In this document: piece by piece, positions 47,416 to 57,583 of the stretch
Numbering within the stretch: the first letter of the stretch is position 1
How the letters are laid out: the number at the start of each line of letters is the position of its first letter
Assembly: GCF_964283195.1 (NCBI RefSeq)
Contig: NZ_CAXYLH010000004.1
Length of the DNA: 64,000 bases
Source of the DNA: Paratractidigestivibacter sp003150175
GTDB lineage: Bacteria > Actinomycetota > Coriobacteriia > Coriobacteriales > Atopobiaceae
Reading direction: 5' to 3' (one strand)
Notes under the pieces: generated by a model
What the model was told of the DNA's origin: nothing
Seen by the model: only the letters and a program-made list of their open reading frames with translations
Databases searched by the model: none
Program-made: the position numbers and the translations under genes

Positions 47416-48081
47416 ATGCGTGATATGCACTGCCACATCCTTCCCGGCGTCGACGACGGCGCGAGAGACCTCGACGCGAGCCTTCGCATGCTCGAGGCCG
47501 CCCGCGCCGTCGGCGTGACGTCGATGGTCTGCACGCCGCACGCGCGCAGCCCCTACTTCGACTACGAGAAGATGGTCGCAGCGTACCAGGAGTTCTCTGC
47601 CGCCGCGGCCAAGGCCGCGCCCGAGGTGCACGTCGCCATGGGCTTCGAGGTCGCGCACCGCAAGCTCATGCAGCTCGGCGTCGAGGAGTGGGCCCCGTAC
47701 CTGCGCTTCGCCGAGACCGAGGAGTTCCTGCTCGAGCTCGATACCGGCTGCGTGGCGGCCGACTTCCAGGAGTACGAGCGCACCATCTACACGCTCCAGG
47801 GGATGGGCTTCACGGTTATCATCGCCCATCCCGAGCGTTACCGCGCGATCCAGAAGGACATTCAGATCGCCCGCAATCTGGTGAACATGGGCTGCAAGCT
47901 CCAGGCATCAGCCGACTTCGTCGCCGGTGGCCGCTTTGGCCGCGAAAAGAAGCCCGCGAAGCGCATGTTCGAGGAGAAGCTCTACACCTACATCGCGAGC
48001 GACGCCCACAAGCCCGAGCACTACGCGCTTCTCGACCGAGCTCGCCGCGACTACGTCGTCCGCGGAAAGCACTTCCGCTAG
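47416..48081 (+). CDS. CpsB/YwqE-type PHP tyrosine-protein phosphatase
   Basis: 221 residues. PHP-domain metal ligands: DMHCHILPGVDDGARD at the N-terminus, CTPHARSPYFDY, MGFEVAHRKL, IIAHPERYRAIQ and IASDAHKPEHY. It dephosphorylates the CpsD-type kinase. With the two upstream genes it forms the regulatory trio usual at capsule or exopolysaccharide loci, but the flanking genes are not sugar genes. Confidence 0.93.
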   Translation: MRDMHCHILPGVDDGARDLDASLRMLEAARAVGVTSMVCTPHARSPYFDYEKMVAAYQEFSAAAAKAAPEVHVAMGFEVAHRKLMQLGVEEWAPYLRFAETEEFLLELDTGCVAADFQEYERTIYTLQGMGFTVIIAHPERYRAIQKDIQIARNLVNMGCKLQASADFVAGGRFGREKKPAKRMFEEKLYTYIASDAHKPEHYALLDRARRDYVVRGKHFR

Positions 48082-48493
48082 CGCCTTCCGCCGCTCTTCT
48101 TGGCACTGGCCGCAGGCGGTGAGCTCATTCGAAAATGGACAGGGGCCCGGGGGAACAAGTTCCCGCGGGCCCCTACTTTGGCAGCTGCCAAGCGTGAGTC
48201 GCTATCGCTTTACAGTGCGAGGGCACGCGTCTGCGATTAAGCTGCGTCGTGCCGCCGCTCCCTGCACGAATACAGCATTCCCATTCATGCTTGGCGCAAA
48301 CCCGGGACGCAACCTTTACACAATCCTGTTCTTTGCCCTGAACTCGCGGCTGAACGCATGTTGTACAATGGCGAACGGTCAATTCCCTAAACCCCAAGTA
48401 GAAGGGTCCGCATGAAACCTCGACCTGCCAGTCGATGACCTGCGGCGTGCTCGAGCCACGCCGCCCCGGCGTCAAGCGCATTAAGGAGCACGA
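48082..48493 (+). other. 412-base spacer upstream of the MgtE-like gene
   Basis: After the terminator at 48141 lies a lower-GC stretch with TACAAT at 48364 as a -10 candidate but no good -35. About 120 bases of leader precede the MgtE-like ATG, with a short hairpin (CGGCGTGC...GCCACGCCG). I looked for the conserved core of the Mg2+ M-box riboswitch and did not find it. Confidence 0.5.
48141..48178 (+). terminator. Terminator after the tyrosine phosphatase gene
   Basis: 16-bp arms 48141-48156 and 48159-48174 with one mismatch; only a weak T stretch (ACTTTGG) follows. Confidence 0.6.
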
Positions 48494-50326
48494 ATGATCT
48501 ACCTGTCCCAACTCATGGGCAACCCGGTCTACGCCTCGGACGGCGAGAAGATCGGTTCTGTTTCCGATCTCGGCATCGCCACGGGCGAGGTCTTCCCCCG
48601 TGTGACCAGCCTCGCGTTCAAGGGCCCCGGCCGCACCCCCTTCATGATCTCCTGGCGCAAATACGTCGACACATACGACGAGAAGGAGATCCACCTCAAG
48701 GTCCCCGCGACCGAGATCCGCTTCTCGTACCTGCAGCCGGACGAGGTCCTTATCGCGCGCGACATCCTGAACAAACAGATCGTGGATACCCGCGGCATGC
48801 GCGTCGTCCGCGTGAACGACCTCAAGCTCTCGGACACCAACTCAACGCAGCTGCGCCTGCTCGGCGCCGAGGTCGGCGCCCGCGGAATCCTGCGCTCGCT
48901 GAGCCCGGCGCTCGAGCGCGGGGTCCTCAAGCTCTCGCGCACCTTCGGCAAGCCCATCCCCGAGAAGATCATCGCCTGGTCCTACATGGACCTCGTCGAG
49001 CGCGACCTCTCGAACGTCAAGCTGAGCGTCTCGCACAAGACCCTCGACGACATGCACCCCGCCGACATCGCCGACATCATCGAGCGGCTCGACCCGCGCC
49101 TGCGCGGCCAGGTCTTCGCCCAGCTCGACGACGAGCAGCGCGCCGGAGCCATGGCCGAGTTCGACGACGACGCGATGGCCGCCGAGCTCATGGGCAACAT
49201 GGACGAGTCCGACGCTTCCCGCATGCTGTCCGAGATGGACCCCGACGACGCCGCCGAGCTCGTCAGCGAGCTCGACTACGACAAGGCCGAGAAGCTCCTG
49301 CGCCTGATGGGCGTCCAGGAGCAGCGCGCCATCCGCCAGCTGCTCGGCTACCGCGAGGACACCGCGGGCCGCATCATGACCTCCGAGTTCGCCGCCCTGC
49401 TCGAGGACAAGACCGTCGCCGACGCCGTCGCCCTGCTGCGCGGCCTCGACGAGGACTTCGAGAGCGTCCGCTACGTCTACCTCACCGACGAGGACAACAA
49501 GCTCTGCGGCGTCGTGACGTTAAACCAGATCATCGTGTCCGAGCCCGACACCCGCCTCGGCGACATCTGTACCGAGGAGGTCATCACCGCGAGCCCCGAG
49601 GACGACCAGGAGGACGTCGCCGAGGACATCGCCAAGTACAACCTGCTCGCGATGCCCGTCGTGGCGGACGACGGCCACATGCTCGGCATCGTCACCGTCG
49701 ACGACGCGCTCGACGTCCTGGAAGAGGAGCACGCAGAGGACCTGCAGATCGCGGGCGGCGCTCCCTCCGACGACGACAACGCGCAGGGCGGCGATCTCGT
49801 CTGGCTGCTTCGCCGCAACGCGTGGTTCTTCCTGTGGGTCGTGGGCGCCGCTGCCATGGCGGTCGGCCTTCCCGCGCTGGGCGTCGACAGCTCGACCGTG
49901 CTGCTGATGTGCGCCGCGATGCCCGTCGCGCTCGTCGTCGCGGACGACTCCATCAGCTACGTCACGAACTTCTTCCTTCAGAACGACCCCGATGACGACG
50001 ATTCGCCCTCGATGCTCGGCTTCACGGTAAAGAGCCTCGGTATCGGCGTCGTGCTCGCCGCCGTCGCGGTGCTCGCGGCGCTCATGCTCGACAGCGTCGT
50101 GCGTGCAGGCTCGCCCGCGGCGCTCGCGTCGGTGTCCACGGGCTTCTTTGCGGCAGCCGCCGCGATTCTGTTGAGCTTCCTGCTCAGCCCGCTTTACCTT
50201 GTGTACCTGCGCAAACGTGACGAGAAGAACCAGGACGCCTCCGGGTTCGCGCTCTCGATGTGCTCCATGGTCGTCGCGCTCGCCGTGTTCGTGGCCATCG
50301 TCATCGTGAAGGCGGTGGTCCTCTAG
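48494..50326 (+). CDS. MgtE-like protein: PRC barrel, MgtE_N, CBS pair, degenerate membrane domain
   Basis: 610 residues. N-terminal PRC-barrel-like domain (QLMGNPVYASDGEKIGSVSD, residues 1-90), a middle region, the MgtE_N superhelical domain (MHPADIADIIERLDPRLRGQ, DDAAELVSELDYDKAEKLL, residues about 190-290), two CBS domains (AGRIMTSEFAALLEDKTVAD to MLGIVTVDDALDVLEE) and about five C-terminal membrane helices. The membrane part is MgtE-like in length but lacks the GGNTGNQ motif and the pore Asp after the NP motif. The acidic cytosolic domains in MgtE sense Mg2+. Its TAG overlaps the GTG of the NRAMP-like gene by one base. I infer a Mg2+ sensor or regulator, not a channel. Confidence 0.85.
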   Translation: MIYLSQLMGNPVYASDGEKIGSVSDLGIATGEVFPRVTSLAFKGPGRTPFMISWRKYVDTYDEKEIHLKVPATEIRFSYLQPDEVLIARDILNKQIVDTRGMRVVRVNDLKLSDTNSTQLRLLGAEVGARGILRSLSPALERGVLKLSRTFGKPIPEKIIAWSYMDLVERDLSNVKLSVSHKTLDDMHPADIADIIERLDPRLRGQVFAQLDDEQRAGAMAEFDDDAMAAELMGNMDESDASRMLSEMDPDDAAELVSELDYDKAEKLLRLMGVQEQRAIRQLLGYREDTAGRIMTSEFAALLEDKTVADAVALLRGLDEDFESVRYVYLTDEDNKLCGVVTLNQIIVSEPDTRLGDICTEEVITASPEDDQEDVAEDIAKYNLLAMPVVADDGHMLGIVTVDDALDVLEEEHAEDLQIAGGAPSDDDNAQGGDLVWLLRRNAWFFLWVVGAAAMAVGLPALGVDSSTVLLMCAAMPVALVVADDSISYVTNFFLQNDPDDDDSPSMLGFTVKSLGIGVVLAAVAVLAALMLDSVVRAGSPAALASVSTGFFAAAAAILLSFLLSPLYLVYLRKRDEKNQDASGFALSMCSMVVALAVFVAIVIVKAVVL

Positions 50327-51663
50327 TGGCGCTCGATCCCGAGGCACAGAAGCCCCAGACAAAGAAGTCCCCGGCAAAGAAGCCCGGCGCGAATCCGACC
50401 GCTCCCAAGGGCGACGGCGCCCCGCAGGCTACCGCGCGCCGCAGGCTCGACCCCAAGCGCGTGCTCGCGGCGATGGGCCCCGGCATGGTCGCCGCGCTCG
50501 CGGGTGCCGACGCCGGCGGCGTGGCCACTTACTCCAGCGCCGGCGCGTTCTTCGGCTACGGCCAGCTCTGGACCGTGCCCGTCATGTGCCTGCTGCTCAT
50601 CGTCGCGCAGGAGACCGCCGCGCGCATGGGCTGCGTTACGGGCAAGGGCTTCGCGTCGCTCATCCGCGAGCAGTTCGGTGTACGTCTCTCGGCCCTCGCC
50701 ATGCTCGCGCTGCTGATCTCGAACACCACGGTCACGCTCTCCGAGTTCGCCGGCATCGCCTCGGGCCTCGGGCTCTTCGGCGTGCCCGCCATCGTGAGCG
50801 TGCCCATCGCCGCGCTCGCCATCTGGATGCTCACCATGAGCGGCTCCTACCACCGCATCGAGAAGATCCTGCTGGCCATCAGCTGCGTCTTCGTCACCTA
50901 TGTGGTGGCCGGCGTCATGGTCGGCCCCGACTGGGGAGACGCCCTCAACGCGACCCTCATCCCGCGCTTCTCGACCGACCCGCAGTACTTCAGCGTCCTC
51001 GTGGCAAACATCGGCACCACCATCGCCCCATGGATGATCTTCCTCGCGCAGTCCAACGTCGTCGAGAAGAACGCGCACGCCGAGGACCTGCCCTACCAGC
51101 GCATCGACACCGTCACGGGCTCCGTCGTGGCGAGCGCCATCAGCTGGTTCATCATCCTGACCACGGGCGCCGTGCTCTTCCCGGCGGGCATCCAGGTGAG
51201 CAGCGCCGAGGACGCGGCGCTCGCCCTGCAGCCGCTCGTGGGCGACTACGCGACCGTGCTCTTCGGCGCGGGCCTCGTCGGTGCGTCGTTCCTCGCGGCG
51301 TGCGTGCTGCCCGGCATCACCTCGAGCGCCATCTGCGAGGCCTTCGGCTGGGAGCGCGGCAGCGACCGCAGCTGGGCCGAGGCGCCCGTCTACCGCGGCA
51401 TCATCACCGCCGTCATCATCTTCTCGGCCGTGGTCGTGGTCATCCCGAACGTCGACCTCTTCGGCATCATGATGCTCGCGCAGGTCATCAACGGTGTGCT
51501 CCTGCCCGTGCTGCTCATCTTCATGGTGCTCATCGCGAGCGACCGCCACGTCATGGGCCGCTTCCGCAACAGCCGCGCATGGAACGGCCTCACCTGGTTC
51601 ACCATCATCGCCGTGGTGATTCTTACCATTGTTATGTTCGTTCTGCAGGCGATGGGGCTCTAG
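50326..51663 (+). CDS. NRAMP-related Mg2+ transporter (NRMT-like)
   Basis: 445 residues, 11 membrane helices, after a basic N-terminal tail of about 45 residues. The helix-1 site is D62-A-G-G (canonical NRAMP: DPGN) and the helix-6 site is A234-P-W (canonical: MPH or APH). Loss of the Asn and Met ligands is the documented feature of NRMT proteins from Eggerthella lenta and relatives, which transport Mg2+ and Mn2+ rather than only transition metals; this is recalled from the literature. The start GTG lies in the stop of the MgtE-like gene (TAGTG), so the two are translationally coupled. Inner-membrane Mg2+ uptake is the likely role. Confidence 0.88.
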   Translation: MALDPEAQKPQTKKSPAKKPGANPTAPKGDGAPQATARRRLDPKRVLAAMGPGMVAALAGADAGGVATYSSAGAFFGYGQLWTVPVMCLLLIVAQETAARMGCVTGKGFASLIREQFGVRLSALAMLALLISNTTVTLSEFAGIASGLGLFGVPAIVSVPIAALAIWMLTMSGSYHRIEKILLAISCVFVTYVVAGVMVGPDWGDALNATLIPRFSTDPQYFSVLVANIGTTIAPWMIFLAQSNVVEKNAHAEDLPYQRIDTVTGSVVASAISWFIILTTGAVLFPAGIQVSSAEDAALALQPLVGDYATVLFGAGLVGASFLAACVLPGITSSAICEAFGWERGSDRSWAEAPVYRGIITAVIIFSAVVVVIPNVDLFGIMMLAQVINGVLLPVLLIFMVLIASDRHVMGRFRNSRAWNGLTWFTIIAVVILTIVMFVLQAMGL

Positions 51664-51702
51664 CGAGCGGCGCCGCGCCGCTTCATGGTAGAGTACCTTC
51701 CT

Positions 51703-51812
51703 GTGAGCGCGTTCGATGGGGGCGGGTGACGTCACACCTCGAACCTGGTCAGGGCCGGGAGGCAGCAGCCATAAGGGGCCTCTGACGGGCACCCGTTCCC
51801 ATCGAGCGCGCT
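51703..51812 (+). ncRNA. ffs: Signal recognition particle RNA (small bacterial type)
   Basis: The conserved domain IV loop region GGTCAGGGCCGGGAGGCAGC followed by AGCCATAA lies at about 51748-51776. The outer ends pair over about 22 bp (51707-51728 with 51790-51811), giving the single long hairpin of a 4.5S-like SRP RNA. CTTCTTTG after the helix serves as terminator. A -10-like TAGAGT is near 51690. The RNA binds Ffh to target membrane proteins. Confidence 0.9.
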
Positions 51813-51905
51813 TCTTTGTAACTTAGCTGCCCCGTGGCCTGTGCCGCGGGGCAGACTTGTGACCAGAGGTTTTTTGACCATCGTCCAAAAAGGAGATTCA
51901 CCCGC

Positions 51906-52553
51906 ATGGGCTTCATCAACTTCATCGCAGAGCTGCTCCACGACCCCCGCAGCGCAATTGCTGCCTGGATCGCCGCCGGCCCGCTCATGGCCTACGGCTG
52001 CGTGTTCCTGATCATCTTCATCGAGACGGGCGTGGTGTTCTTCCCGTTCCTCCCCGGCGACTCGCTGCTCTTCGCCTCGGGCTTCTTTGCCCATAACGGC
52101 GGCTTCAACATCTTCGCGCTGCTCGCGGTCGCGTGGTGCGCCGCCATCCTCGGTGACCAGTGCAACTTCATGATCGGCCACTTCTTTGGCAAAAAGATCA
52201 TCGCGTCCGGCAAGGTCAAGGCTATGACCCCCGAGCGCCTGGCCAAGTCCGAGGCGTTCCTCGACAAGTGGGGCCACCTCGCCATCTTCCTCGGGCGCTT
52301 CTTCCCCTTCATCCGCACCTTTGTGCCCTTCATCGCGGGTATGGGCGGCATGCACTGGCGCAACTTCGTGATCTTCAACGTCCTCGGCGGCATCACCTGG
52401 TCGACGTTGTTCACGCTGCTCGGCTACTTCTTTGGCGGCATCCCCTTCGTGCAGGAGCACTTCGAGCTCCTCATCATCGGCATCGTCGCGGTGAGCATCG
52501 TCCCGACCGTGGTCGGCCTCGTCAAGGCCAAGTTCGCAAAGAAGCAGGCGTAG
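51906..52553 (+). CDS. DedA-family membrane protein
   Basis: 215 residues. FIETGVVFFPFLPGDSLLFASG and FLGRFFPFIRTFVPFIAGMGGM are the paired E-x-G/FxxR-x3-P re-entrant motifs of DedA/SNARE-associated proteins, in a 5-6 helix frame. DedA proteins are phospholipid or undecaprenyl-phosphate flippase candidates of the inner membrane. AAAAGGAGATTCACCCGC precedes the ATG at 51906. Confidence 0.95.
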   Translation: MGFINFIAELLHDPRSAIAAWIAAGPLMAYGCVFLIIFIETGVVFFPFLPGDSLLFASGFFAHNGGFNIFALLAVAWCAAILGDQCNFMIGHFFGKKIIASGKVKAMTPERLAKSEAFLDKWGHLAIFLGRFFPFIRTFVPFIAGMGGMHWRNFVIFNVLGGITWSTLFTLLGYFFGGIPFVQEHFELLIIGIVAVSIVPTVVGLVKAKFAKKQA

Positions 52554-52559
52554 ACCGGG

Positions 52560-52785
52560 CGCAGAAACCCCGACGCTCAGCCCCGGCGCAGCCTTGTCCG
52601 CGCAGAAACCCCGACGCCCAGCCCCGGTGCCGCCCTGCTCGCGCAGAAACCCCGACGCTCAGCCCCTCTCCCCGGGCTGGACGTCGGGGTTTCTGCGCAA
52701 AGGGGTTAGCCCGAGGGCTGGACACCAGGTTTTTTGCGCGAGAGTCGACGCTGCGGAGCTGGATACCGACAAATCTGCGCGGGCG
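52560..52785. repeat. Cluster of GCGCAGAAACCCCGACG repeats, direct and inverted
   Basis: Three direct copies of GCGCAGAAACCCCGACG(C) begin at about 52560, 52600 and 52639, each followed by CAGCCCC. They are followed by an inverted copy (GGACGTCGGGGTTTCTGCGC, 52679-52698) and two degenerate inverted copies (about 52721 and 52759). The whole spacer between the DedA and phosphoesterase genes is made of them, and the inverted copy can fold back on any of the three. Confidence 0.75.
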
Positions 52786-52844
52786 CCGCCTGCCTGAAGT
52801 AGCATGGGTGATGTCTGCACGCAGCGTGGAAGGGGCTAAAGCCA

Positions 52845-53390
52845 ATGAAACTCATCATCGCGTCCGACATCCATGGCGCCGCCGATTGGTGCGAGCGCCT
52901 CATGGCCGCCATCGAGGCCGAGAAGCCCGATCGGGTGGTGCTCCTCGGCGACCTCCTGTACCACGGCCCCCGCAACGACCTGCCGGCTGATTACGCCCCC
53001 AAGCGCGTGATCGAGATGCTCAACGGCATCGCCGACCGCATCATCGCCGTGCGCGGCAACTGCGAGGCGGAGGTCGATCAGATGGTCCTCGGCTTCCCCT
53101 GCATGGCCGACCACAACGTGCTCATCGACCCGGCGGCAGACGGGAAGACGCTCTTCTTTACCCATGGGCACGTCTATGGCCCCGGGCTCCACAACAGCGT
53201 CGATAACTGGCCGGCGCTGCCCGCGAACTCCGCGTTCGTCTACGGGCACACGCACAAGAAGGTCCTGCAGGAGGTGGAGGGCCACCCGGGCGTGACCGTC
53301 TTCAACCCCGGCTCGGTGGGCATCCCCAAGGACGGCACCCACAGCTACGGCATCTACGAGGACGGCTGCTTCGAGCACCGCGAGCTCTAG
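52845..53390 (+). CDS. yfcE: YfcE-family phosphodiesterase
   Basis: 181 residues. KLIIASDIHGA, LLGDLLYHGPRN, AVRGNCEAEVDQ, FFTHGHVYG and YGHTHKK are the ordered metal ligands, and FNPGSVGIPKDG the C-terminal motif. This matches YfcE more closely than the paralogue at 41375. It hydrolyses artificial phosphodiesters; the natural substrate is unknown. GGAAGGGGCTAAAGCCA precedes the ATG. Confidence 0.94.
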   Translation: MKLIIASDIHGAADWCERLMAAIEAEKPDRVVLLGDLLYHGPRNDLPADYAPKRVIEMLNGIADRIIAVRGNCEAEVDQMVLGFPCMADHNVLIDPAADGKTLFFTHGHVYGPGLHNSVDNWPALPANSAFVYGHTHKKVLQEVEGHPGVTVFNPGSVGIPKDGTHSYGIYEDGCFEHREL

Positions 53391-53530
53391 GCTTCCCGGC
53401 GCCACCCTTAACCCTCGGCTGCGCCCCGAAGCTCCCAACGCAATCCTTCCGGTCCTGAACGCCGCCCCTTAACCTTCGGCTGCGACTCCCAACTTCTATG
53501 CTGCGCCCCCTCCGCCCCTCTTGCCTCGAC

Positions 53531-53569
53531 CGCCGCCCGCCCGACATCTCTGGACGGGCGGCGCCCGTT
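53531..53569 (+). terminator. Terminator-like hairpin after the phosphoesterase gene
   Basis: CGCCGCCCG (53531-53539) pairs with CGGGCGGCG (53555-53563), followed by CCCGTTTA, a weak T stretch. Confidence 0.5.
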
Positions 53570-53628
53570 TACGCCCACATCGCCTGCTCCAAGCCCTTCT
53601 CTGCGCCCTATATTCCCCACGTCAAAAA

Positions 53629-53651
53629 ATCTAATGTGAAGAGACTTAGAT
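53629..53651. promoter_or_regulatory. Inverted repeat in the dnaK promoter region
   Basis: ATCTAA and TTAGAT, 11 bases apart, overlap the AT-rich promoter zone about 107 bases before the dnaK ATG. Possible operator; it does not match CIRCE or HAIR. Confidence 0.35.
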
Positions 53652-53757
53652 AATGTATAGAATCAAGACGCACAGGGGATAAACTCAAACGTACAAAGAG
53701 CGTATAAGGGCGCGCGGGTCCACGGACGCCGCGCGCAACAAAGAAAGGACCGCAATC

Positions 53758-55662
<1,905 letters not shown>

Positions 55663-55755
55663 TCGGGTCCCGCCCCGCGCGCGGGCACCTCGCCCGCGCG
55701 GCTCGCGGCGCGCCGGCGCAAAGCCGGGAGCGCGCCGCAGGTAATCGACTGATTC

Positions 55756-55790
55756 GGGAGGCGGCCCCAGCCGGCCGCCTCCCTTCTGAG
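55756..55790 (+). terminator. Hairpin between dnaK and grpE
   Basis: 11-bp perfect arms 55756-55766 and 55773-55783, followed by TTCTGAGG. Possibly a partial terminator or mRNA-processing site that lowers grpE relative to dnaK. The grpE ribosome site follows directly. Confidence 0.5.
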
Positions 55791-55807
55791 GAAACTAGGA
55801 GGGTGAC

Positions 55808-56578
55808 GTGAAGGTGCCCATTCAGAGTGACGAGACCAAGGACGAGGCCGCCCAGGCCGAGCCCGTGAACGATACCGAGACCGCTGCCGCCGACGCCGCC
55901 GAGCCCGAGCTCGACCCGGACGAGGAGGCCGCGCGCGTGGCGGAGGCAATCCGCCGCGGCGAGGAGGCTGCCGAGAAGGAGCTCGCCTCCGACGCCGGCA
56001 AGCTCCGCGAGGAGCGCGACGAGCTCGCAAAGAAGCTCGCCGCCGTCGACGACGACATCGCCGCCGCAAAGAAGCAGGCTGCCGATGCGACCGACCGTCT
56101 CGTGCGCCTGCAAGCGGACTGGGACAACTACCGTCGCCGCACCGCGAGCGAGCGCCTCGCCGAGAAGGAGCGTGCCGCCGAGAAGCTCGTGCTCGCGCTT
56201 CTTCCCGTCATCGACGACATGGAGCGCGCCATCGAGCACTCCGGCTCCGTCGAGGGCGACGACCAGCTCAAGCAGTTCGTCGACGGCATCGACGCCGTCC
56301 ACACAAAGATGGTCGGGGTTCTCGCCAAGGAGGGCGTCGAGGTCATCGACCCCGCTGGCGAGCCGTTCGAGCCGCTGGCCCACCAGGCCGTGGGCCGTGT
56401 CGAGGACAAGGACGCCTACGACGAGACGGTCCGCGACGTGTACCAGAAGGGCTACAAGATGGGCGACAAGGTCATCCGCACCGCGATGGTCACGGTGACC
56501 TACGGCGGCCCCAAGCGCCCGGCTCCCGAGCCTGAGCCCGAGGACGACGCGGCCGGCGACGACGGCGCCAAGAAGTAA
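55808..56578 (+). CDS. grpE: Nucleotide exchange factor GrpE
   Basis: 256 residues. An acidic N-terminal arm of about 45 residues, a long coiled-coil (LREERDELAKKLAAVDDDIA, RLVRLQADWDNYRRRTASER) and the C-terminal beta domain with VGVLAKEGVEVIDPAGEPF, HQAVGRVEDKD and GYKMGDKVIRTAMVTV. It releases ADP from DnaK. The GTG start has AGGAGGGTGAC in front. The C-terminus has an extra acidic tail (EPEPEDDAAGDDGAKK). Confidence 0.96.
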   Translation: MKVPIQSDETKDEAAQAEPVNDTETAAADAAEPELDPDEEAARVAEAIRRGEEAAEKELASDAGKLREERDELAKKLAAVDDDIAAAKKQAADATDRLVRLQADWDNYRRRTASERLAEKERAAEKLVLALLPVIDDMERAIEHSGSVEGDDQLKQFVDGIDAVHTKMVGVLAKEGVEVIDPAGEPFEPLAHQAVGRVEDKDAYDETVRDVYQKGYKMGDKVIRTAMVTVTYGGPKRPAPEPEPEDDAAGDDGAKK

Positions 56579-56589
56579 ACGACTCACAG

Positions 56590-56621
56590 GCGCCCGGGCA
56601 CGAGCTCGGGCGCGCTTTTTT
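56590..56621 (+). terminator. Internal rho-independent terminator between grpE and dnaJ
   Basis: GCGCCCG (56590-56596) pairs with CGGGCGC (56607-56613), followed by GCTTTTTTCG. Only 21 bases separate the T-run from the dnaJ ATG, so dnaJ-hspR must be read through or have its own weak promoter. Confidence 0.75.
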
Positions 56622-56641
56622 CGAAAGGGGGCTCGTGCACA

Positions 56642-57583
56642 ATGGCAGAGCGAAACTACTATGACATCCTCGGCGTCAAGCGCGACGCCACCGATGACGA
56701 CATAAAGAAGGCCTTCCGCAAGCTGGCCGCCAAGTACCACCCCGACGCGGGCGGCGACGAGGCGAAGTTCAAGGAGATCAGCGAGGCGTACACCACGCTT
56801 TCCGATAAACAGAAGCGCAAGGAATACGACCAGCTCCTGATGTTCGGCGGCATCCCCGGCGCCGGGCGCCCCGGCGGCGGCTACAGCTACACCACCAACG
56901 TCGGCGGCAACTGGCAGGACATCTTTGGCGGCATGGGCGGCGACGGCTTCGGGGGCTTCGACTTCTCGTCGATCTTCGGCGGGGCGGGCGGCCCCGGCCG
57001 TGCCCGCGGGCCCCAGAAGGGCTCCGACCTCACCATGTCCATCGACGTGACGGCTGAGGAGGCCTTCAGCGGCGCGACGCGTAAGGTGACCTACCGGGTG
57101 CCCTCGACGGGCCTCGAGGAGACCCTCACCGTGAAGATCCCCGCCGGTGCGGTGGACGGCGGCAAGCTGCGCTACCGCGGCCGTGGCGAGTCGGGCGCCA
57201 ACGGCGGCGCACGCGGCGACCTCGTCATCACCACGCACGTCGCGGAGCACCCGCTCTTCAAGCGCGACGGCGCCGACGTGCGCATGGAGCTGCCGCTGTC
57301 GATGTACGAGGCAGCGCTCGGCACCACGGTCGACGTCCCCACGCCCGAGGGCAAGGAGGTCAGGCTGAAGATCCCGGCCGGTATCCAGACCGGCAAGACC
57401 TTCCGCTTCAAGGACCTCGGCGCCCCCGACGTCAAGCGCAAGGGCTCGAAGGGCGCCCTCTACGTGACGGTGCAGGTCAAGGTCCCGACCATGCTCTCAA
57501 AGAAGGAGCGTGACGCGCTGGAGGCCTTAAAGGCCGCCGACGAGCGCGACTACCGCGAGGAGGTCGAGCGCTATGGCGCGTAA
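56642..57583 (+). CDS. DnaJ-type co-chaperone (CbpA-like, no zinc finger)
   Basis: 313 residues. J domain (NYYDILGVKRDATDDDIKKA, KYHPDAGGDEAKFKEISEAY with the HPD triad), a Gly/Phe-rich stretch to about residue 120, then two beta domains (MSIDVTAEEAFSGATRKVTY; LPLSMYEAALGTTVDVPTPEG). The four CxxCxGxG zinc-finger repeats of class A DnaJ are absent, so this is a class B/CbpA form. It stimulates DnaK. GAAAGGGGGCTCGTGCACA precedes the ATG. It overlaps hspR by 11 bases. Confidence 0.94.
   Translation: MAERNYYDILGVKRDATDDDIKKAFRKLAAKYHPDAGGDEAKFKEISEAYTTLSDKQKRKEYDQLLMFGGIPGAGRPGGGYSYTTNVGGNWQDIFGGMGGDGFGGFDFSSIFGGAGGPGRARGPQKGSDLTMSIDVTAEEAFSGATRKVTYRVPSTGLEETLTVKIPAGAVDGGKLRYRGRGESGANGGARGDLVITTHVAEHPLFKRDGADVRMELPLSMYEAALGTTVDVPTPEGKEVRLKIPAGIQTGKTFRFKDLGAPDVKRKGSKGALYVTVQVKVPTMLSKKERDALEALKAADERDYREEVERYGA

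Larger units (their letters stand above)
53391..53757. other. Spacer upstream of dnaK with direct repeat and promoter region
   Basis: CTTAACCCTCGGCTGCG (53407-53423) is repeated at 53468-53484 with one change. A hairpin follows (53531-53563). The AT-rich 53621-53700 must hold the dnaK promoter: it has TATAGAAT near 53656, the inverted repeat ATCTAA/TTAGAT (53629-53651), and a single ACTCAAA resembling half an HspR (HAIR) site near 53692. No full HAIR or CIRCE palindrome is seen. Confidence 0.55.

Noticed and set aside
48180..48493. M-box Mg2+ riboswitch before the MgtE-like gene
   Set aside because: I looked for the conserved M-box core in the leader and did not find it; a covariance-model search would settle this.
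53621..53757. CIRCE or full HAIR element upstream of dnaK
   Set aside because: Neither TTAGCACTC-N9-GAGTGCTAA nor CTTGAGT-N7-ACTCAAG is present; only a single ACTCAAA.
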